Translations under genes and position numbers: made by a program
Part shown: in pieces, positions 27,229 through 36,757 of the stretch
Position numbering within the stretch: position 1 is the first letter of the stretch
Layout: every line of letters begins with the position of its first letter
Notes under the pieces: generated by a model
What the model was told of the DNA's origin: nothing
The model's input: the letters and a program-made list of their open reading frames with translations, nothing else
Databases searched by the model: none
NCBI RefSeq assembly: GCF_000739815.1
Contig: NZ_BBJJ01000013.1
Location: 62,001-126,000, forward strand
DNA length: 64,000 nucleotides
Reading direction: 5' to 3'
From: Paraburkholderia mimosarum LMG 23256 = NBRC 106338
GTDB taxonomy: Bacteria > Pseudomonadota > Gammaproteobacteria > Burkholderiales > Burkholderiaceae

Positions 27229-29547
27229 ATGATTCGATTTCTAAGCTCGCTTTTTGCCAGGCCGAAGCCGTTTGTCTATGCCGGGATTGGAATCACGCTC
27301 GCGACCACGGGAGTGACGGTCGCCTCGCTTTACGAAATGCGGCTCGACGCGATGGCGCAGGCGCGCGATGCTGCCCAGAACCTCGTGATTTCGCTGCAAA
27401 AGGAGATCGAGCGCAATCTCGACATGTATCAGCTTGCCATGCGCGACGTTGCGACAAGCACCGAGACCCCTGGCATCGTCCGGCTTCCCCCTGAGGTCCG
27501 CCAGCTCGTCGCGTTCAGCTCTTTCACCGATTCGAGGGAATTGGGTGCCATGTTTGCGACGGACGCAACGGGCAATCTCGTACTCGACTCGCGTTCGATT
27601 TCGCCGCGAAAGATCAATGTCAGCGCCCGCGATTACTTCCGGATTCAGCGGCAGCAGACGGATGCCGGCCTTTACGTCAGTGCGCCTTTCGTGCCTTACA
27701 GCGCGGATTCCGAACAGCCGGTGATCGCGATGAGCCGGCGGCTCGAAGACAAGGACGGCCAATTTTCGGGTATCGTCGCTGGCACGCTGCGACTGAGCTT
27801 TTTCCGGCAGCTTTTCGAAGACTCGATCCTTGGTCGGCACGACACGATTACGTTACTGCGTACGGACGGCACGGTCCTCATGCGCCAACCGTTTCACGAG
27901 AGTGACATCGGCAAGTCCCTCGCGAGCGGCCACTCGTTCCAGCCGCTCGTGCAATCCGATCACGGTACCTACGTCGATATAGCCGTGCTTGACCATGTCG
28001 AGCGCCTCTACACTTTCCGGCGGGTTGGAAGCTATCCGCTCATCGTCGTCGTGGGCCTTGCGACAGACGACATCTTCGCTGGATGGCGCAAACGTGCGAT
28101 CGCAATCGGTATCGCGAGCATCGTTCTCGATGCGCTTCTCATCCTGCTCTCGCTGATGTTCGGCACACAATTGCGCAAGAGATTGGCCGTGGAGCGCCGC
28201 TTGCAGCGACTTGCGTGGTTCGATTCGCTGACGGGCCTGCCCAACCGGGCTCAGCTTCAAAGAGAGGCGCTCCGGATTTTGACGGACACCAGCCGGAACG
28301 GATCGACGCTCGCGGTACTATTCATCGATCTTGACCGGTTCAAGCGCGTCAACGACACGCAGGGCCATGCAGTCGGCGATGAGGTATTGAGTGAAATTGC
28401 ACGGCGCCTGCGAAAGGAGATCCAGCCCGACGATCTGATCGGCCGCCTTGGCGGAGACGAGTTTCTCGCCGTTGTGCAGGACTGCGACGTGCTGAAGGCC
28501 AAACATGTTGCGGCGCGAATTCTGCACGCCGTCTCCCAACCCATACTCATCAACTCCGGGCAGGACACCCGCATCACGATCAGCGCCAGCATCGGGATTG
28601 CGCTCTGCCCGCACGACGGGGAAGAACCCGATACCCTGCTGCGTAACGCGGACCTGGCGATGTATCAGGCCAAGCGCGCGGGTCGCAACCAGGTGCGGTT
28701 CTATGCGCCCGACTACGAGCGTCAGGCGAAGGAGCAACTCGAACTCGAAATTGCGTTGCAGCAGGCATTGCGAAGCAACGCCCTGAGCGTGGCGTATCAG
28801 CCCAAGACCGATGCCATAGGGGCGCTATGTGGTGTCGAGGCGCTCGTGCGATGGGACAACGGCGGGCAGGGCGTCATTGCGCCGGATCGCTTCATCGTCA
28901 TCGCGGAGGAAAGCGGACTGATCGCGGAGATGGATGCCTGGGTGATGGGTGAGGCCTGCAGGCAACTTGCGCAGTGGCGAGCCGAGGGTCTAGACGTACC
29001 CAACATCTCGGTGAACGTTTGCGCCGCCGACTTCAAGCGTCCGGACTACCCGGGCTTGGTCAACGCTACGCTTCGGTCTCATGGTCTGGTTGCTTCGGAC
29101 CTGACGCTCGAAATGACCGAGCGCGTCCTGTTCGATGAATCAGTCGCCGACATTCGCAAATCGCTCGATGCCCTCCATGCCATGGGCATCGCGCTGTCGA
29201 TCGACGATTTCGGCACCGGCTACTCGTCTCTGAGCTACCTTCACCGGTTCCCTGTGAAAGAACTGAAAATCGACAAAAGCTTCGTTCAAGGCATCGGGCG
29301 GGACGCAATGTCGGAATCGCTGGCGCAAACGCTGATCCACATCGGCAAGATCCTGAAGCTGACTGTGACTGCGGAAGGGGTTGAAACACATGCGCAGCGC
29401 GACTTTCTGGCCGCGCACGGCTGCCATCTTTATCAAGGGTTTCTGTTCTCGCGGGCGCTCGCGCCTCGCGACTTCGCGCGCTGGGTGCGAGCGCATCGGT
29501 CATGCGCATCGGCAGGCGATCCGGAAGCTCGAGCCATACCACTCTGA
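27229..29547 (+). CDS. Membrane GGDEF-EAL cyclic-di-GMP enzyme with periplasmic sensor
   Basis: The protein has 772 residues. A transmembrane helix (about 15-32), a periplasmic PDC/dCache-like sensor (about 40-280) and a second transmembrane helix (about 287-310) precede a GGDEF domain with intact GRLGGDEF and an EAL domain (GVEALVRW, DDFGTGYSS, LKIDKSFV, AEGVET). Both catalytic cores look intact, so it could make or degrade cyclic-di-GMP in response to an extracellular ligand. GAAGGA precedes the ATG at 27229; the frame is open to 27109 but without start signals. It converges on the beta-propeller gene. Confidence 0.93.
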   Translation: MIRFLSSLFARPKPFVYAGIGITLATTGVTVASLYEMRLDAMAQARDAAQNLVISLQKEIERNLDMYQLAMRDVATSTETPGIVRLPPEVRQLVAFSSFTDSRELGAMFATDATGNLVLDSRSISPRKINVSARDYFRIQRQQTDAGLYVSAPFVPYSADSEQPVIAMSRRLEDKDGQFSGIVAGTLRLSFFRQLFEDSILGRHDTITLLRTDGTVLMRQPFHESDIGKSLASGHSFQPLVQSDHGTYVDIAVLDHVERLYTFRRVGSYPLIVVVGLATDDIFAGWRKRAIAIGIASIVLDALLILLSLMFGTQLRKRLAVERRLQRLAWFDSLTGLPNRAQLQREALRILTDTSRNGSTLAVLFIDLDRFKRVNDTQGHAVGDEVLSEIARRLRKEIQPDDLIGRLGGDEFLAVVQDCDVLKAKHVAARILHAVSQPILINSGQDTRITISASIGIALCPHDGEEPDTLLRNADLAMYQAKRAGRNQVRFYAPDYERQAKEQLELEIALQQALRSNALSVAYQPKTDAIGALCGVEALVRWDNGGQGVIAPDRFIVIAEESGLIAEMDAWVMGEACRQLAQWRAEGLDVPNISVNVCAADFKRPDYPGLVNATLRSHGLVASDLTLEMTERVLFDESVADIRKSLDALHAMGIALSIDDFGTGYSSLSYLHRFPVKELKIDKSFVQGIGRDAMSESLAQTLIHIGKILKLTVTAEGVETHAQRDFLAAHGCHLYQGFLFSRALAPRDFARWVRAHRSCASAGDPEARAIPL

Positions 29548-29582
29548 GCTTCCCCAACCCGGAAGATGACACCAGACAACGA

Positions 29583-30749
29583 CTACCGCGTGTTTCCGGT
29601 GTGGCCGAGCGAATAGCGGCCGGGCTGCGGCCACACGGTCAGTCCGTGCGGCTCCATCCCCACGGGAATCGATTTGACGGCACCCGTCGTCGTATCGATC
29701 GCATAAACGGCGTCGTCGAAGCGTCCGGACAGCCACAGCGTTTTCCCGTCGGCGCTCACGTTACCCATGTCGGGACTGCCGCCGCCCGGGATCGGCCAGG
29801 TGACGAGCACCTTGCGCGTCGCGAAGTCGATCACCGACACGCTGCCCTTGCCATGGCGCGACCCATGAATTTCGTTCGAGCCGCGATTGGCGACATACAG
29901 CTTCGTGCCGTCGCGGCTCGTATAGAGCCCGTGCGCGCCGACGCCCGTAGGGATGAACCCGATCTTCTGGAAGCTATCGCCGTCGACGAGAAATACACCG
30001 TCGGCCATCATGTCGGCCACATAGAACACCTTACCGTCCGGCGAGATGCGGATGTCCTGCGGCATGCCTTTCTTGTTGAGTTCCAGATAGCCGGCCACCT
30101 TGCGATTGACCAGGTCGATCTTGGCGAGCTGGCCGCCGAATTCGCAGGTGAAGATCGCGTATTTTCCGTCGATCGAAAAATCGGCGTGATTGATGCCCTT
30201 GCATTGCGGTACATCGAGGCTGGATTTCAGCGCCATCGTGTGCGCATCGCGGAAGTCCAGCCGCGCATGGGCTTCGGCCACCACGATGGCTTCCTTGCCG
30301 TCGGGCGTGAAGTACATGTTGTACGGATCGTCCACCATGACTTCCTTACCCGGCTTGCCGGTTTTCGGGTCGATCGGCGTCAGGCTGCCGTTGGTGCGGC
30401 CCTCCGCATTGTTCGCGACCCATAGCGTCTGGAGATCCCAGGACGGCACGATGTGTTGTGGACTGTACCCAACGGGGAACCGGTCGACGACTTTGTAGGT
30501 GGTCGGGTCGATCACATAGACATCCTTCGAACGCAGGTTCGGCACGTACACACGCGAAAGCGCGCCCGAGACCGCGGGACTCATGTGGCCGGCCGTTGCT
30601 TCGCTATACAGATTATCCGGATTGACCACGGGCGGCATGCCCTGCACGGTGGTCACGGCCGGAGCCGCCGACGCGCTTGCGGAGTGACCACCAAGTGCGA
30701 CGAATATGGCGGACGCGATGCCCGCGAAGTGCCGCAAATTCAATTGCAT
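29583..30749 (-). CDS. Exported YVTN/YncE-family beta-propeller protein
   Basis: The protein has 388 residues with a Sec signal (IASAIFVALGGHSASASA). The body consists of about seven repeats of the YVTN/YncE type, for example LSRVYVPNLRSKDVYVID, TLWVANNAEGRT, GTKLYVANRGSNEI and LWLSGRFDDAVYAID. Such periplasmic propellers bind ligands or proteins, and some accompany quinoprotein or copper systems. It lies 89 nt downstream of the creatininase-family gene on the same strand, and both are exported, so they probably work on the same periplasmic substrate. No catalytic residues can be assigned. Confidence 0.88.
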   Translation of the reverse strand: MQLNLRHFAGIASAIFVALGGHSASASAAPAVTTVQGMPPVVNPDNLYSEATAGHMSPAVSGALSRVYVPNLRSKDVYVIDPTTYKVVDRFPVGYSPQHIVPSWDLQTLWVANNAEGRTNGSLTPIDPKTGKPGKEVMVDDPYNMYFTPDGKEAIVVAEAHARLDFRDAHTMALKSSLDVPQCKGINHADFSIDGKYAIFTCEFGGQLAKIDLVNRKVAGYLELNKKGMPQDIRISPDGKVFYVADMMADGVFLVDGDSFQKIGFIPTGVGAHGLYTSRDGTKLYVANRGSNEIHGSRHGKGSVSVIDFATRKVLVTWPIPGGGSPDMGNVSADGKTLWLSGRFDDAVYAIDTTTGAVKSIPVGMEPHGLTVWPQPGRYSLGHTGNTR

Positions 30750-30838
30750 GACAGGTTTCCTTATTGAATGCTGGATGGCTCGAATGAGCGGATCGGTAGC
30801 GGTGGTGATCGCATTCGCTCAATGGGCGGCTAATGGTG

Positions 30839-31654
30839 CTAATGGGCGCCGGTTTCCTTCCTGATGCTCTCGATGGTGCGCGAGACGATTGCATCGGTGC
30901 CGAGCTTGCCCAGCTCGACGCTCGAATGCCGCGGATCGCCGCCATACACACCGTCCGCGGCGCCCGGCTGTGGCGCGTTGCGCAAGCTTTCGCTCCTCAC
31001 CATCTGAGGTGCGACGGCAAGAAGAAGCGACGTATCCGCAAGGCCGGCGTGCGTGCCGATTTCGTTGTCCGGCACGCCGTGCTGTCGAAGGATTTGCGCG
31101 TAGCCATCCGAGCTCGTGCCGTAGTACTCCGACGGCACGAATGCGCGCACGCCCGAGCCTGCCCATGCCGAATTCAACTGGGCGACGACATGACGGATGT
31201 CCTTCTCGTAGCCGCCGTGATCGCCGAGAAAAACGATGTTCTTGAAGCCATGAATCTTGAAGCTGTTGGCCGCCGACATCAGCGTCTTCTCGAACACATC
31301 GTCGGTCACGGTGATCGTGCCGGGGAATCGCATATGCGAGGTGGGCGGCGCGTAGCTGCCCTCGGGCACATAGGCGATGACGGGCGCGACGATCGCGTTG
31401 CCGAGCCCTTGCGCAACGCGCTCGGAGAGCACCTTAACGCGGACGTTGTGCTTCCCGAGCGCGACATAGGGTCCACTCTGCTCGGTGCCGCCGATCGGGA
31501 TGATGATCGTGGTCTTGCCCGCGTGAATCTGGTCGCGCAGTTCCGTCCATGTCAGATTCTCCAACTCCACCGTTGCCGGTGCTTGCGCGAAAGCAGCGTG
31601 ACCAAGAGCAAAAAACACAGCTGCTGCGGCAGCTTGTCGCACCATAAGTTTCAT
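30839..31654 (-). CDS. Exported creatininase-family amidohydrolase
   Basis: The protein has 271 residues with an N-terminal signal (AAAAAVFFALGHAAFAQA). The creatininase fold is indicated by IIPIGGTEQSGPYVALGKHN (metal-site Glu and His), FLGDHGGYEKDI, and DNEIGTHAGLADTS (His/Asp). Cytoplasmic members open cyclic amides such as creatinine or trim peptides in cofactor maturation (MftE in mycofactocin). A periplasmic member paired with a beta-propeller is less usual. It is the first gene of the minus-strand pair. Confidence 0.88.
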   Translation of the reverse strand: MKLMVRQAAAAAVFFALGHAAFAQAPATVELENLTWTELRDQIHAGKTTIIIPIGGTEQSGPYVALGKHNVRVKVLSERVAQGLGNAIVAPVIAYVPEGSYAPPTSHMRFPGTITVTDDVFEKTLMSAANSFKIHGFKNIVFLGDHGGYEKDIRHVVAQLNSAWAGSGVRAFVPSEYYGTSSDGYAQILRQHGVPDNEIGTHAGLADTSLLLAVAPQMVRSESLRNAPQPGAADGVYGGDPRHSSVELGKLGTDAIVSRTIESIRKETGAH

Positions 31655-32075
31655 CGCAAATCCTCAACGGATATATTGTTACGCCCACGCGAACGGAGCA
31701 GAGGCGCGTTCGCGTTGCCGAAAGCAACGGTCATGCGCCGTTCAGGGTTGACCGGGAATCTCGTGCCAACCTGCGGCATTTTGATTCACTATAAGCCCAG
31801 TTCTTCTTTCGATGATACGCCCAGCAGCAATCGGCAACGCCCTGTTCAAAGTCCGAATCGTCAATGACGAATCGATGTTTCGCGACCAATTGCCTCGGCA
31901 TCCCAAAAAGATAATTGCGTTTGCTCAATACAAAACGGATTTGAGGCGATGAGTTGTGTGATTACAACTATGGGTGCAGCGAAGTGGGGATATATTTCGT
32001 GCCGTCAGAGCTAGCGCGCTTTAGCTTGCTTTTTGCGCTCTGTAAATGAGTGGATGCCCCAGAAAAGGAACGTGC
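31655..32075. other. Intergenic region between divergent creatininase and porin genes
   Basis: I see no convincing gene. The stretch is AT-richer than its surroundings and must hold the two divergent promoters. A notable dyad lies at 31953-31970. Confidence 0.5.
31953..31970. promoter_or_regulatory. Dyad AGTTGT-N6-ACAACT upstream of porin
   Basis: This is a perfect 6-bp inverted repeat with a 6-nt spacer, about 105 nt before the porin start codon. Size and position fit a transcription-factor operator controlling the porin; the factor is unknown. Confidence 0.4.
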
Positions 32076-33227
32076 ATGATGAAAGTAAATCTCAACAAGG
32101 CCTTGATTGCGGCTGCTGCACTTGGCGCATTCAGCGCCGCGGCACATGCCCAGAGCAGCGTTACCCTCTATGGGTCGCTGGATGCCGGTATCGCGTATGT
32201 CAATAACGCTGGCGGCCACAGCGCCTGGCTTCAGTCGAGCAGCCTGATCTCGAACACCTATTTCGGTTTGAAGGGCGCTGAAGACCTCGGCGGCGGCCTG
32301 AAGGCGATCTTCAAGCTGGAATCCGGTTTCGATATGTCGAACGGCAAATTCAACAGCACCGGCTCGATGTTCAACCGTCAGGCTTATGTCGGCGTCCAGA
32401 GCGACAAATACGGTACGGTTACCCTCGGCAAGCAATATGATTCCGTAGTTGATTACCTCTCGCCGCTTTCGCTGGCTGGTCAGGCAGGGGTGGTCAATCT
32501 CGCAGCTCACCCGCTGAACAACGACAATATCGGCGCGCAATACTCGATCAACAATACGGTCAAGTATGAAAGCGCGAACTATGCCGGCTTCCACTTCGGC
32601 GGCCTGTACGGCTTCAGCAACGCGCCGGGGCAGTTCGCCAATGGCCGTGCCTGGAGCGTTGGCGCCGGCTACGCGGCGGGACCGCTGACGGTCGCCGCGG
32701 CCTATGACCAGACGAATACCGACACCAACGCCGCTGCCAATGCAAGCGCCGCGGCCACGGTGCCGTTGGGCGGCAACGTCAAGCGTACGTTCGGCGTCGG
32801 CGCGAACTACGCGTTCGGTCCGGGCACCGCAGGCGTGCTCTGGACGCATACCCGCATTCAGGGCGCCACGGAGGGCGGCATTAACGGCCTGAACGCGCGC
32901 TTCGACAACATCGAAGTCAATGGCACGTATGGCCTCACGCCGGCGCTGGCTGTCATCGGCACCTATACCTACACCTACGGCAAGACGACGGGCGCGGGAA
33001 CGTCTTCGAGCGATCCGAAGTGGCACTCGGCGGTCCTCGCCGCGGACTACTCGCTTAGCAAGCGGTCGGACGTCTACCTGGCAGGGGCCTATCAGCACGC
33101 TTCGGGCGATGTCTTCAATAACGGTACTGTCGCCATTGCAAACACGGCCAGCATCGCTGGGCTGCTGCCCGCATCGACAACGCAGAGCCAGGTCGCTGTA
33201 ACGGTCGGCATGCGCCATCGGTTCTAA
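32076..33227 (+). CDS. Burkholderia-type general porin (Gram-negative porin, OmpC-like)
   Basis: The protein has about 383 residues, with signal peptide KALIAAAALGAFSAAAHAQ and the characteristic mature start SSVTLYGSLDAGIAYVNNAGG. Porin hallmarks include YFGLKGAEDLGGGLKAIFKLE and FNRQAYVGVQSDKYGTVTLGKQYD (loop 3/PEFG-like region), and it ends in VGMRHRF with the C-terminal phenylalanine needed for outer-membrane assembly. Start codons at 32076 and 32079 are both possible; AAAGGA precedes them. It forms a trimeric 16-stranded diffusion pore. A clear rho-independent terminator follows. Confidence 0.95.
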   Translation: MMKVNLNKALIAAAALGAFSAAAHAQSSVTLYGSLDAGIAYVNNAGGHSAWLQSSSLISNTYFGLKGAEDLGGGLKAIFKLESGFDMSNGKFNSTGSMFNRQAYVGVQSDKYGTVTLGKQYDSVVDYLSPLSLAGQAGVVNLAAHPLNNDNIGAQYSINNTVKYESANYAGFHFGGLYGFSNAPGQFANGRAWSVGAGYAAGPLTVAAAYDQTNTDTNAAANASAAATVPLGGNVKRTFGVGANYAFGPGTAGVLWTHTRIQGATEGGINGLNARFDNIEVNGTYGLTPALAVIGTYTYTYGKTTGAGTSSSDPKWHSAVLAADYSLSKRSDVYLAGAYQHASGDVFNNGTVAIANTASIAGLLPASTTQSQVAVTVGMRHRF

Positions 33228-33637
33228 GGTCGTTTCCGGAGGGGCGGAAAATACGAATCAAGACAGACGTCCACTGGCGTCGACGTGATTTTCCAAACCT
33301 CCCGTGTGCTTGCAGGGTGGCCTTATCGAGCGCGCCGGTTTATCCACCGGCGCGCTTTTTTTGTTTGCTCGAAAAGTGCGCCACTTCCGCGGGAAGGCAT
33401 AACCGCAACCTGCTAAAGAAACCTAGGCAGCGGCCGTTAAATACGGAATGTCGACCCTCTGGTTCGCGGGTCGGCGAGGCGCCGTCACTGGCATTATCGG
33501 CCGGATAGAAGGCGGTTCCTCACGAACCGAACCGGGACCAGCGATCCGAAAAAGATCGGCAAAGCGATTGACGATCCCGTTGATCCAGACAGTTTGCGCG
33601 GCATGATGAGCGGCAAAGATCCAGGGAGACCGGCGAA
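33228..33637. other. Intergenic region after porin
   Basis: Apart from the porin terminator at 33330-33362, I see no gene or clear signal until the ribosome binding site of the next gene near 33623. Confidence 0.5.
33330..33362 (+). terminator. Rho-independent terminator of the porin gene
   Basis: A perfect 9-bp stem, GCGCGCCGG/CCGGCGCGC, with an 8-nt loop is followed by seven T residues. It is the best terminator in the window. Confidence 0.9.
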
Positions 33638-36600
33638 GTGGAGTTGACGCTGCTGGCGTTGCAGGACGTCATGCTGACTGCCATGACGGGCAACCTACCG
33701 CTCGCCGACACGATGTACGCGCTGTGCAGCGAAGTGCAGCGCATCGCGCCTGAGCTTGTCGTCTCCGCACTGAGGCTGGACGGCACGCGGTGCCGTCCGC
33801 TGGCGGCGCCGGGCTTGCCGCTCAGCTACGACGAAGCCGTAAACGGCGTGCCGATCGGACCCGACGTCGGAAGCTGCGGGTCGGCCATGTTCTATGGCGA
33901 CGCAGTCCTGACACGCGACATTGAAGAGGACCCGAAGTGGCGCACCCTGAAGCACCTGGTGAAACCACTGGGTTTGCGGGCATGCTGGTCCCACCCGATC
34001 AAACATCGAAACGGACGCGTACTCGGTAGCCTCGCATTCTATTTCCGCGAGCCCTGCGAGCCGAACGGCTTCCATGCGAAGCTCGCTGAAGTGTGTCTGC
34101 GCCTGTGTACGCTGGCGTTCGAATACGAGGAAACCCACGACAGCCTGCAACGTCTCGCTAATTTCGACACGCTGACCACGCTGCCGAACCGTGGCATGCT
34201 CGAACGCGAGGCGTCGCGCATCGTCGCCGAGGCCAGGATGGCGGGTTCGAGCGTCGCCGTTCTGATGCTCGACGTCGACCACTTCAAACAGTACAACGAC
34301 ACCCACGGACATCCGGTCGGCGACCGGGCGTTGCGCCTGATCGCGAGCCACATAGCCGAGGGTGTGGCGAGGCCCGGAGATATTGCCGGTCGCTATGGCG
34401 GCGAGGAATTCTGCGTGGTGCTCCAGGGGGCCGGTCACGTGGAGGCCATCGAGGTCGCGGAATCGATCCGGCAGGCCGTCGAAAGCGGGCAATCCGACGA
34501 TCTTGCGCACCCGTGGGATGGCTTGACCATCAGTGTCGGCATAGCGGTCTTCGACGGCCATCCCGACGATTCTTTCGAGAAGCTGATCGAGCGGGCGGAT
34601 CGGTGCCTCTATGAGGCCAAGCGCACGGGACGAAACCGGGTGGTAGGCCCGCGGCAGACCGATGGTCCACAGGGGTCACCGGCCTCGACACCGCGAACCG
34701 TGAATCCGGAAGTCGCTGGCGCCGGCGAACCCGAGGACGTCTCCCATCTCTATGGCGACGACCTGGCGCCGCTCATGACGGCGCTCACCGTTGCGCTGAA
34801 ACCCGGCATTGGCACGCTCGTCGAGGCATTCCACGAGCATCTCTGTACGCTCGCCGACGCAGGGGAGACGATGCGAAGTCTGTCCGGGCAGGAGCGGTCT
34901 CGCCTGAAGCAGCAGCACATCGGGAACCTGGTGATGCTGGTTTCGCCGAATCTGCGTCTCGCCCGGCATCGCGCCGCCTGCCTGAAGCTGGGGCGCATCC
35001 ACGCCGTCTTCGGGCTGAGCCGACGGGATCTGTCGCACAGTCATGAGGTGCTGCTTTCGCTGCTCATGCGGCGTGTCGACGCGGCCGCGCATCAAGCGTC
35101 GCTGGCGACGCTCTCCAGACGGTTGAGCCGCGATCTGACCTGGCAGATCGAAGCGTCGCGCATGGTGTGGGAAACCTCGCAGGACGTGCTGCGCCGTATT
35201 ACCGAGCTGGCGTGGAGCGCGAGGAGCCACGCCGAACTGATCGGCAAGGCCGCGTCCATCATCGGTGCGCTGGATGGCTGCGTCGGCTGTTCGTTTGGAC
35301 GTCCGGACATCGGCGGCCACTTCCGCTTCGAAGCCGTTTGCGGCGTGCCGCTGCAGGCCTATCTCGCGGATCTGGAGGCTTCGGCTTCCAGCCAGATCAC
35401 GAACGGCGGCATCGCGCTCGGCCAGGGACCGACGGGGCGGGCGTGGACGACCGGGCGGGTCGAACGCTGCATCAACTTCGAAACGGATCAGCGCGTGGAG
35501 CCTTGGCGTGCTGCCGCGAAGCGCTACTCGATCCGTTCGAGCGTGGCGATTCCGCTGTGTCCGCCGAATCAAACGCCGGGCACGATTCTGACCTTGTACA
35601 GCGAATTGCCCGGCGGCTATTCATCGCCCGAGCAGACCGCCTTCGTGAGGCAGCTTCAGGCACTGCTGACATTTGCCGTCGTGCGCCTGGAAGGCTGGCG
35701 GCCGCGCGTCGAACAGGCGCTTCCCTGGTCGACACGCCAGCGCTGGGCGAGCCTGATCGGGACGTCTGCGCTCGAAATGCACTATCAGCCGATCAGGGAT
35801 CTGGTTTCGGGCAGCGTCGCTCGGGCCGAAGCGCTGGTCCGCTTGCGCGACGGGGGCGAACTCCTTGCCCCGGGCAGTTTTTTTCCGAGCCTTTCGCGTG
35901 AAGATTTCGTTGTGGTCTACGCTCAGGGGCTGCATCAGGTCCTGGACCAGCAGAATCGCTGGTTGCGCGAAGGGATCGACGTTCAGGTGTCCGTCAACCT
36001 GCCGGCCGATGCGCTCAGCGATTCGCGCTATTACGAAATTACCCGCGAGGCGCTGCGCCAACAGGGTTGCCACCCGCAGCGCCTGATGCTGGAGGTGCTG
36101 GAGACATCGGATGCCGTTCCGGACGATGGAGGCCAGCGGGGCCTGGAGAAGTTCCGCGCGCTGGGCGTCAGACTTGCCGAAGACGATCTGGGGTCGGGCC
36201 ACAGCGGGCTGGACCGTCTGTGCAAGTTGCCGTTCGATGTGATCAAGCTTGACCGCAGTCTGTTGCTGGGCATCGAGCGAACGCCCGTCGACGTGCTGAG
36301 TTCGATCTATCAGTTGACCAACCTGTGTCATGCGCTCGGCAAGAGCGTGGTGGTGGAAGGCGTCGAATCGGCGGACCTGATCGATGCCGTTGCACTGCTG
36401 GGGGCCGACGCCGTTCAGGGCTATGCGATTGCACGCCCGATGCCGGCGGCACAGTTCACGGACTGGATGCGAATCCATGCCGATGCCTACCGGCCGGCCG
36501 GCCCGGCAGATCCCTCAGGGCGTTTCGCGAGGCTGGCGAAGCTGCTGATCTGGGATTCCCATTTGCATTTGCTGTTTGGGCCCGCTCAATCGCGTGTCTA

Positions 36601-36757
36601 TGAATTTGCGACGACTCGCCGGCCGGTTTTGCCATTCAGTTCAATCAGTGCAGCGTTGCAGACATCGCTTCTGGACGCGGCAATGCGCCACGGTATAAGC
36701 GGACCGGAATATCGGGCCGCACGAGAGAGGCTGATCGCCGCGTTGAGCGGCGAGTGA
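33638..36757 (+). CDS. GAF-GGDEF-globin-GAF-EAL cyclic-di-GMP protein
   Basis: The protein has 1039 residues and is soluble. Domain order by inspection is: GAF (about 10-165), GGDEF with GRYGGEEF (252-259), a globin-coupled-sensor-like helical domain (about 370-490) with candidate proximal haem His455 in KLGRIHAVFGLS, a second GAF (about 515-685), and EAL (about 700-940; EALVRL, VSVNLP, EDDLGSGHSG, VIKLDRS, VEGVES). About 100 uncharacterised residues follow. Both catalytic motifs look usable. Haem binding would make it a gas (O2/NO) sensor. The start is GTG with AGGGAGA upstream. It is followed by the acetate/PHA-related operon. Confidence 0.88.
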   Translation: MELTLLALQDVMLTAMTGNLPLADTMYALCSEVQRIAPELVVSALRLDGTRCRPLAAPGLPLSYDEAVNGVPIGPDVGSCGSAMFYGDAVLTRDIEEDPKWRTLKHLVKPLGLRACWSHPIKHRNGRVLGSLAFYFREPCEPNGFHAKLAEVCLRLCTLAFEYEETHDSLQRLANFDTLTTLPNRGMLEREASRIVAEARMAGSSVAVLMLDVDHFKQYNDTHGHPVGDRALRLIASHIAEGVARPGDIAGRYGGEEFCVVLQGAGHVEAIEVAESIRQAVESGQSDDLAHPWDGLTISVGIAVFDGHPDDSFEKLIERADRCLYEAKRTGRNRVVGPRQTDGPQGSPASTPRTVNPEVAGAGEPEDVSHLYGDDLAPLMTALTVALKPGIGTLVEAFHEHLCTLADAGETMRSLSGQERSRLKQQHIGNLVMLVSPNLRLARHRAACLKLGRIHAVFGLSRRDLSHSHEVLLSLLMRRVDAAAHQASLATLSRRLSRDLTWQIEASRMVWETSQDVLRRITELAWSARSHAELIGKAASIIGALDGCVGCSFGRPDIGGHFRFEAVCGVPLQAYLADLEASASSQITNGGIALGQGPTGRAWTTGRVERCINFETDQRVEPWRAAAKRYSIRSSVAIPLCPPNQTPGTILTLYSELPGGYSSPEQTAFVRQLQALLTFAVVRLEGWRPRVEQALPWSTRQRWASLIGTSALEMHYQPIRDLVSGSVARAEALVRLRDGGELLAPGSFFPSLSREDFVVVYAQGLHQVLDQQNRWLREGIDVQVSVNLPADALSDSRYYEITREALRQQGCHPQRLMLEVLETSDAVPDDGGQRGLEKFRALGVRLAEDDLGSGHSGLDRLCKLPFDVIKLDRSLLLGIERTPVDVLSSIYQLTNLCHALGKSVVVEGVESADLIDAVALLGADAVQGYAIARPMPAAQFTDWMRIHADAYRPAGPADPSGRFARLAKLLIWDSHLHLLFGPAQSRVYEFATTRRPVLPFSSISAALQTSLLDAAMRHGISGPEYRAARERLIAALSGE

